Shown here in pieces: positions 61,991 to 64,000 of a stretch of DNA of 64,000 nucleotides. The stretch spans positions 248,001-312,000 of the forward strand of contig NZ_JAMXLR010000092.1 of assembly GCF_024054565.1 (NCBI RefSeq), in the 5' to 3' direction. The number at the start of each line of letters is the position of its first letter. The stretch's first letter is position 1. Both the position numbers and the translations under genes were made by a program. Origin of the DNA: Aeoliella straminimaris. Its GTDB lineage: Bacteria > Planctomycetota > Planctomycetia > Pirellulales > Lacipirellulaceae. The notes below the pieces were generated by a model, which was not told the origin of the DNA, searched no databases, and saw nothing but the letters and a program-made list of their open reading frames with translations.

Positions 61991-63214
61991 CTACCGGCGA
62001 TACTCGAAGCCTGCGAAGCAACCGTGGTACAGCAGGCTTTCGGAGGCTTCGCCGCCCAGGAAGGCGTTGTCGCCCAGCTCCACTCCGTCGATGTACAACA
62101 GTTGGTAACCGCCACGCAGTGCACAGCAGTTGTTCATCTTCCAAACCAGCGCCAGCGAAGTTTCCACCGTTAGCGCCATCTCGGTGCGTTCGGTCTTCAC
62201 GCGATTGCCGGTGGAGTTCGACAAAACCTGCACCTGCCCGGTCTCGTCGACGTCGTCAGTGCCGGGATCGTCTTCCAAGACGGTGCGGCTGGTCAGTGTC
62301 GTACGATCGACGTCCGAGCGATTAATGACATTGCAGTAAACGCCGGCGTTGGTGAAGCCTTCGATATACAGTTTCGGAGCCACACGCCACTGGTCGCGCC
62401 GCATTCCAAGCTGAAAACCAATCAGGTTGTTCTTCACTTCGGTGGAATTCAGAATCGACCGGGTAATCGACGACTCGGTGACGGACAGCGGAGTGGTCTC
62501 GTATTGGTTCGTACGGTCTTCGACAACTTCATCCAGGGAGAAGTAGCGAATACCCGCGTACGGCTTCCAGCTAATATCGTTCAGGGCCTGGAAGTTGATT
62601 TCCATGGCGTGCATGCTGGAGTTGTAGTTCAGTGTGCGACGTTCGTCGACTTCCACGCTGATTGGCGGAATGATCACCGGCGGCAGGGTTTCCACGGGCA
62701 GGACGATATTGGCGTTCCAGTCGTCTACGCCAACGTAGCCCATGACCAGTTCGAAGTTCTTGTTCTGCGGCCACCAGGCTCCCACCATCAGCCGTGCGCC
62801 GACCCCGTGGTCGAAGTTCTCGTGCTGATCGACTGCGTCGAGCGTGGTGCCCATCGATGCGGCCAGTGCAGCGAGGTTGGTGGTCTCGCGGTACAGCATC
62901 ACACCGTCCAGCGAAATCCGCCAGCGCGGGCCCACCAGCCAGTCGTCGCCGCAGCCTGGACCTGTGCGGAAAGGCGAACCGCCGCAGCCCCACACGTCGC
63001 AGCCGCAGGCACCGCCGGCCGCTTGTAGTTGTTGTTGATAGTCACCATTGGGATACGCAGACGAACCACCAGAGTAGTTCGGCTTAATCGTTTCGGCAAA
63101 GTACGATTCAGCCGGCGCCTCGATAGGCGTCGCTTGCGCACGGGCCGACTGCACACAGCTTGCGCTCAGCAGTCCAGCCGCCAAAATCCCCAGGAACTTA
63201 TTCCACCGAAGCAT
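61991..63214 (-). CDS. BBP7-type outer membrane beta-barrel protein
   Basis: 407 residues from ATG 63214, GGGGGAG upstream. Signal peptide, then a Cys-rich linker (GGACGCDVWGCGGSPFRTGPGCGD) and a beta-strand-rich barrel with alternating aromatic/polar text (RISLDGVMLYRE, ARLMVGAWWPQNKNFELVMGYV, KPYAGIRYFSLDEVV) that ends in a strand FAGFEYRR, as is usual for outer membrane proteins. The domain is common in planctomycetes. Confidence 0.8.
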   Translation of the reverse strand: MLRWNKFLGILAAGLLSASCVQSARAQATPIEAPAESYFAETIKPNYSGGSSAYPNGDYQQQLQAAGGACGCDVWGCGGSPFRTGPGCGDDWLVGPRWRISLDGVMLYRETTNLAALAASMGTTLDAVDQHENFDHGVGARLMVGAWWPQNKNFELVMGYVGVDDWNANIVLPVETLPPVIIPPISVEVDERRTLNYNSSMHAMEINFQALNDISWKPYAGIRYFSLDEVVEDRTNQYETTPLSVTESSITRSILNSTEVKNNLIGFQLGMRRDQWRVAPKLYIEGFTNAGVYCNVINRSDVDRTTLTSRTVLEDDPGTDDVDETGQVQVLSNSTGNRVKTERTEMALTVETSLALVWKMNNCCALRGGYQLLYIDGVELGDNAFLGGEASESLLYHGCFAGFEYRR

Positions 63215-63433
63215 TGCAATTCTCCCCCCTACGCAGGCTGGCGTCGACCCACCTTGGTTCGAGACGCCCAACCGCAGTGCTACCACATACGCCGTTCGCG
63301 CACGTCTAGTCGCACGGTCTACGTAAAAAGAATCGGCTCTCGGCCCCTGCTTCGGACAGCACCATCGTTAGAAACTGCAAAGTTTCTCACACCCAGGCGG
63401 TGGGCATGCTAGCAATTGCCAGTGGCCAGCGCC

Positions 63434-64000
63434 TTACACTAGCGCCAGCAACGCGTCGACTTGTTCGTCGGTACCTACCGTCACGCGGATGCCTTCGGGC
63501 CAACCGGGGTAGGGCATGTAGCGGACCAGCACGCCCATTTGTTTGAGCGACTCGTACAGTTCCTTCAGGTTGCGATTGCTGTCGGTGCACCATACGAAGT
63601 TGGCTTGCGAATCGGTAACGGTGAAACCTTTGGCACGCAATTCGGTGATCATCCGCCCGCGCGTGGCGAGCACTTTCGCACGGTTGTCGGCTAGCCATGG
63701 CTGGTCGTCGATGGCCGCCGTGGCCGCGGCAATGGCTAGCATGTCGCAGTTGTAAGAGTCTTTCACCTTGGCCAGTTGCTCGATTACCTTCGGCTGCGCG
63801 ATAGCGAAGCCGAACCGGATACCCGCCAGCGCGTACGATTTGCTCAATGTGCGGGTGACAATTACCCGTTCGTTCTCCGCTACCAGGCCCAGGCAGTTTG
63901 TATCGGCGAAGTCGCCATACGCTTCGTCCACCACCAGAGGGCAGGGCATCGCGGCAGCCAAACTGGCTACCCGCTCTGCTGGCACCACCGTGCCGCTGGG
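63434..64000 (-). CDS. hisC: Histidinol-phosphate aminotransferase, C-terminal part (runs off right edge)
   Basis: Open to the right edge. PLP enzyme of histidine synthesis, converts imidazole acetol phosphate to histidinol phosphate. The PLP-binding site is VTRTLSKSYALAGIRFGFA (the Lys of SKS holds the cofactor); PLVVDEAYGDFAD upstream has the Asp/Tyr that contact the ring. C-terminal NFVWCTDSN and GVLVRYMPYPGWPEGIRVTVGT are typical. N-terminal half is outside the window. Confidence 0.88.
   Translation of the reverse strand, partial: PSGTVVPAERVASLAAAMPCPLVVDEAYGDFADTNCLGLVAENERVIVTRTLSKSYALAGIRFGFAIAQPKVIEQLAKVKDSYNCDMLAIAAATAAIDDQPWLADNRAKVLATRGRMITELRAKGFTVTDSQANFVWCTDSNRNLKELYESLKQMGVLVRYMPYPGWPEGIRVTVGTDEQVDALLALV

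Overview
This window reads as chromosomal DNA from a GC-rich planctomycete, most likely of the Pirellulales (inference from gene content; no rRNA gene is present to confirm it). The pointers are two PEP-CTERM-tailed proteins, a giant repeat protein with a LEPR-XLL-type N-terminal tag, a planctomycete DnaJ-like N-terminal domain, a BBP7-type outer-membrane barrel, a TatC with a large loop insertion, an ECF sigma factor paired with a Ser/Thr kinase, and many lineage-specific secreted or lipid-anchored proteins. Genes are mostly single or in 2-5 gene operons, and both strands are used about equally. I see no tRNA, rRNA, CRISPR array, transposase or phage gene.

Layout. 1-2943: a TolC-like efflux protein running off the left edge, with a Pro/Gln repeat tail. 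3296-5790: small conserved proteins, a lipoprotein and cytidine deaminase. 5821-7640: tatC followed by a methyltransferase that appears to carry a signal peptide. 7919-13664: mannose-6-phosphate isomerase, a lipoprotein, an exported coiled-coil ClpP-like protease, a purine permease and a CHRD/PEP-CTERM protein. 13712-16924: RTX-like giant with 393-bp tandem repeats, then about 1 kb without a gene. 17939-25777: TPR protein, rpsT, pyrK, a pseudouridine synthase, a hypothetical and a DnaJ-like membrane protein. 25921-30123: a frameshifted alpha/beta hydrolase, a small secreted protein, a PfpI-like protein, ThiH and a hypothetical. 30381-34063: a periplasmic binding protein overlapping a membrane histidine kinase. 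34140-39340: a lipid-type cluster (CDP-alcohol phosphatidyltransferase, CdsA, hydrolase-methyltransferase fusion, methyltransferase, NTF2-like). 39353-43591: a secretin-N-domain protein and an isocitrate dehydrogenase. 43701-44589: two small genes bracketed by related inverted repeats, then a terminator. 44655-48345: PDZ protein, ECF sigma factor, kinase with a C-terminal c-heme sensor domain, and a candidate structured RNA. 48595-57677: PEP-CTERM protein, carboxypeptidase-regulatory-like protein, glycosidase-like propeller, RtcB, a CPXCG protein, a penicillin-acylase-type hydrolase and CAP-like proteins. 57822-64000: mcsA-mcsB, trpE, algH/yqgE, a BBP7 barrel and the C-terminal part of hisC.

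The three most system-like arrangements are (i) the ECF sigma factor plus a transmembrane kinase whose extracytoplasmic part looks like a DUF3365/Tll0287 domain with a CxxCH haem motif, (ii) the translationally coupled binding protein and histidine kinase with no transporter or response regulator beside them, and (iii) the CDP-alcohol transferase/CdsA/hydrolase-methyltransferase cluster. All functional statements are from reading the sequence and knowledge of families; no database search was run.
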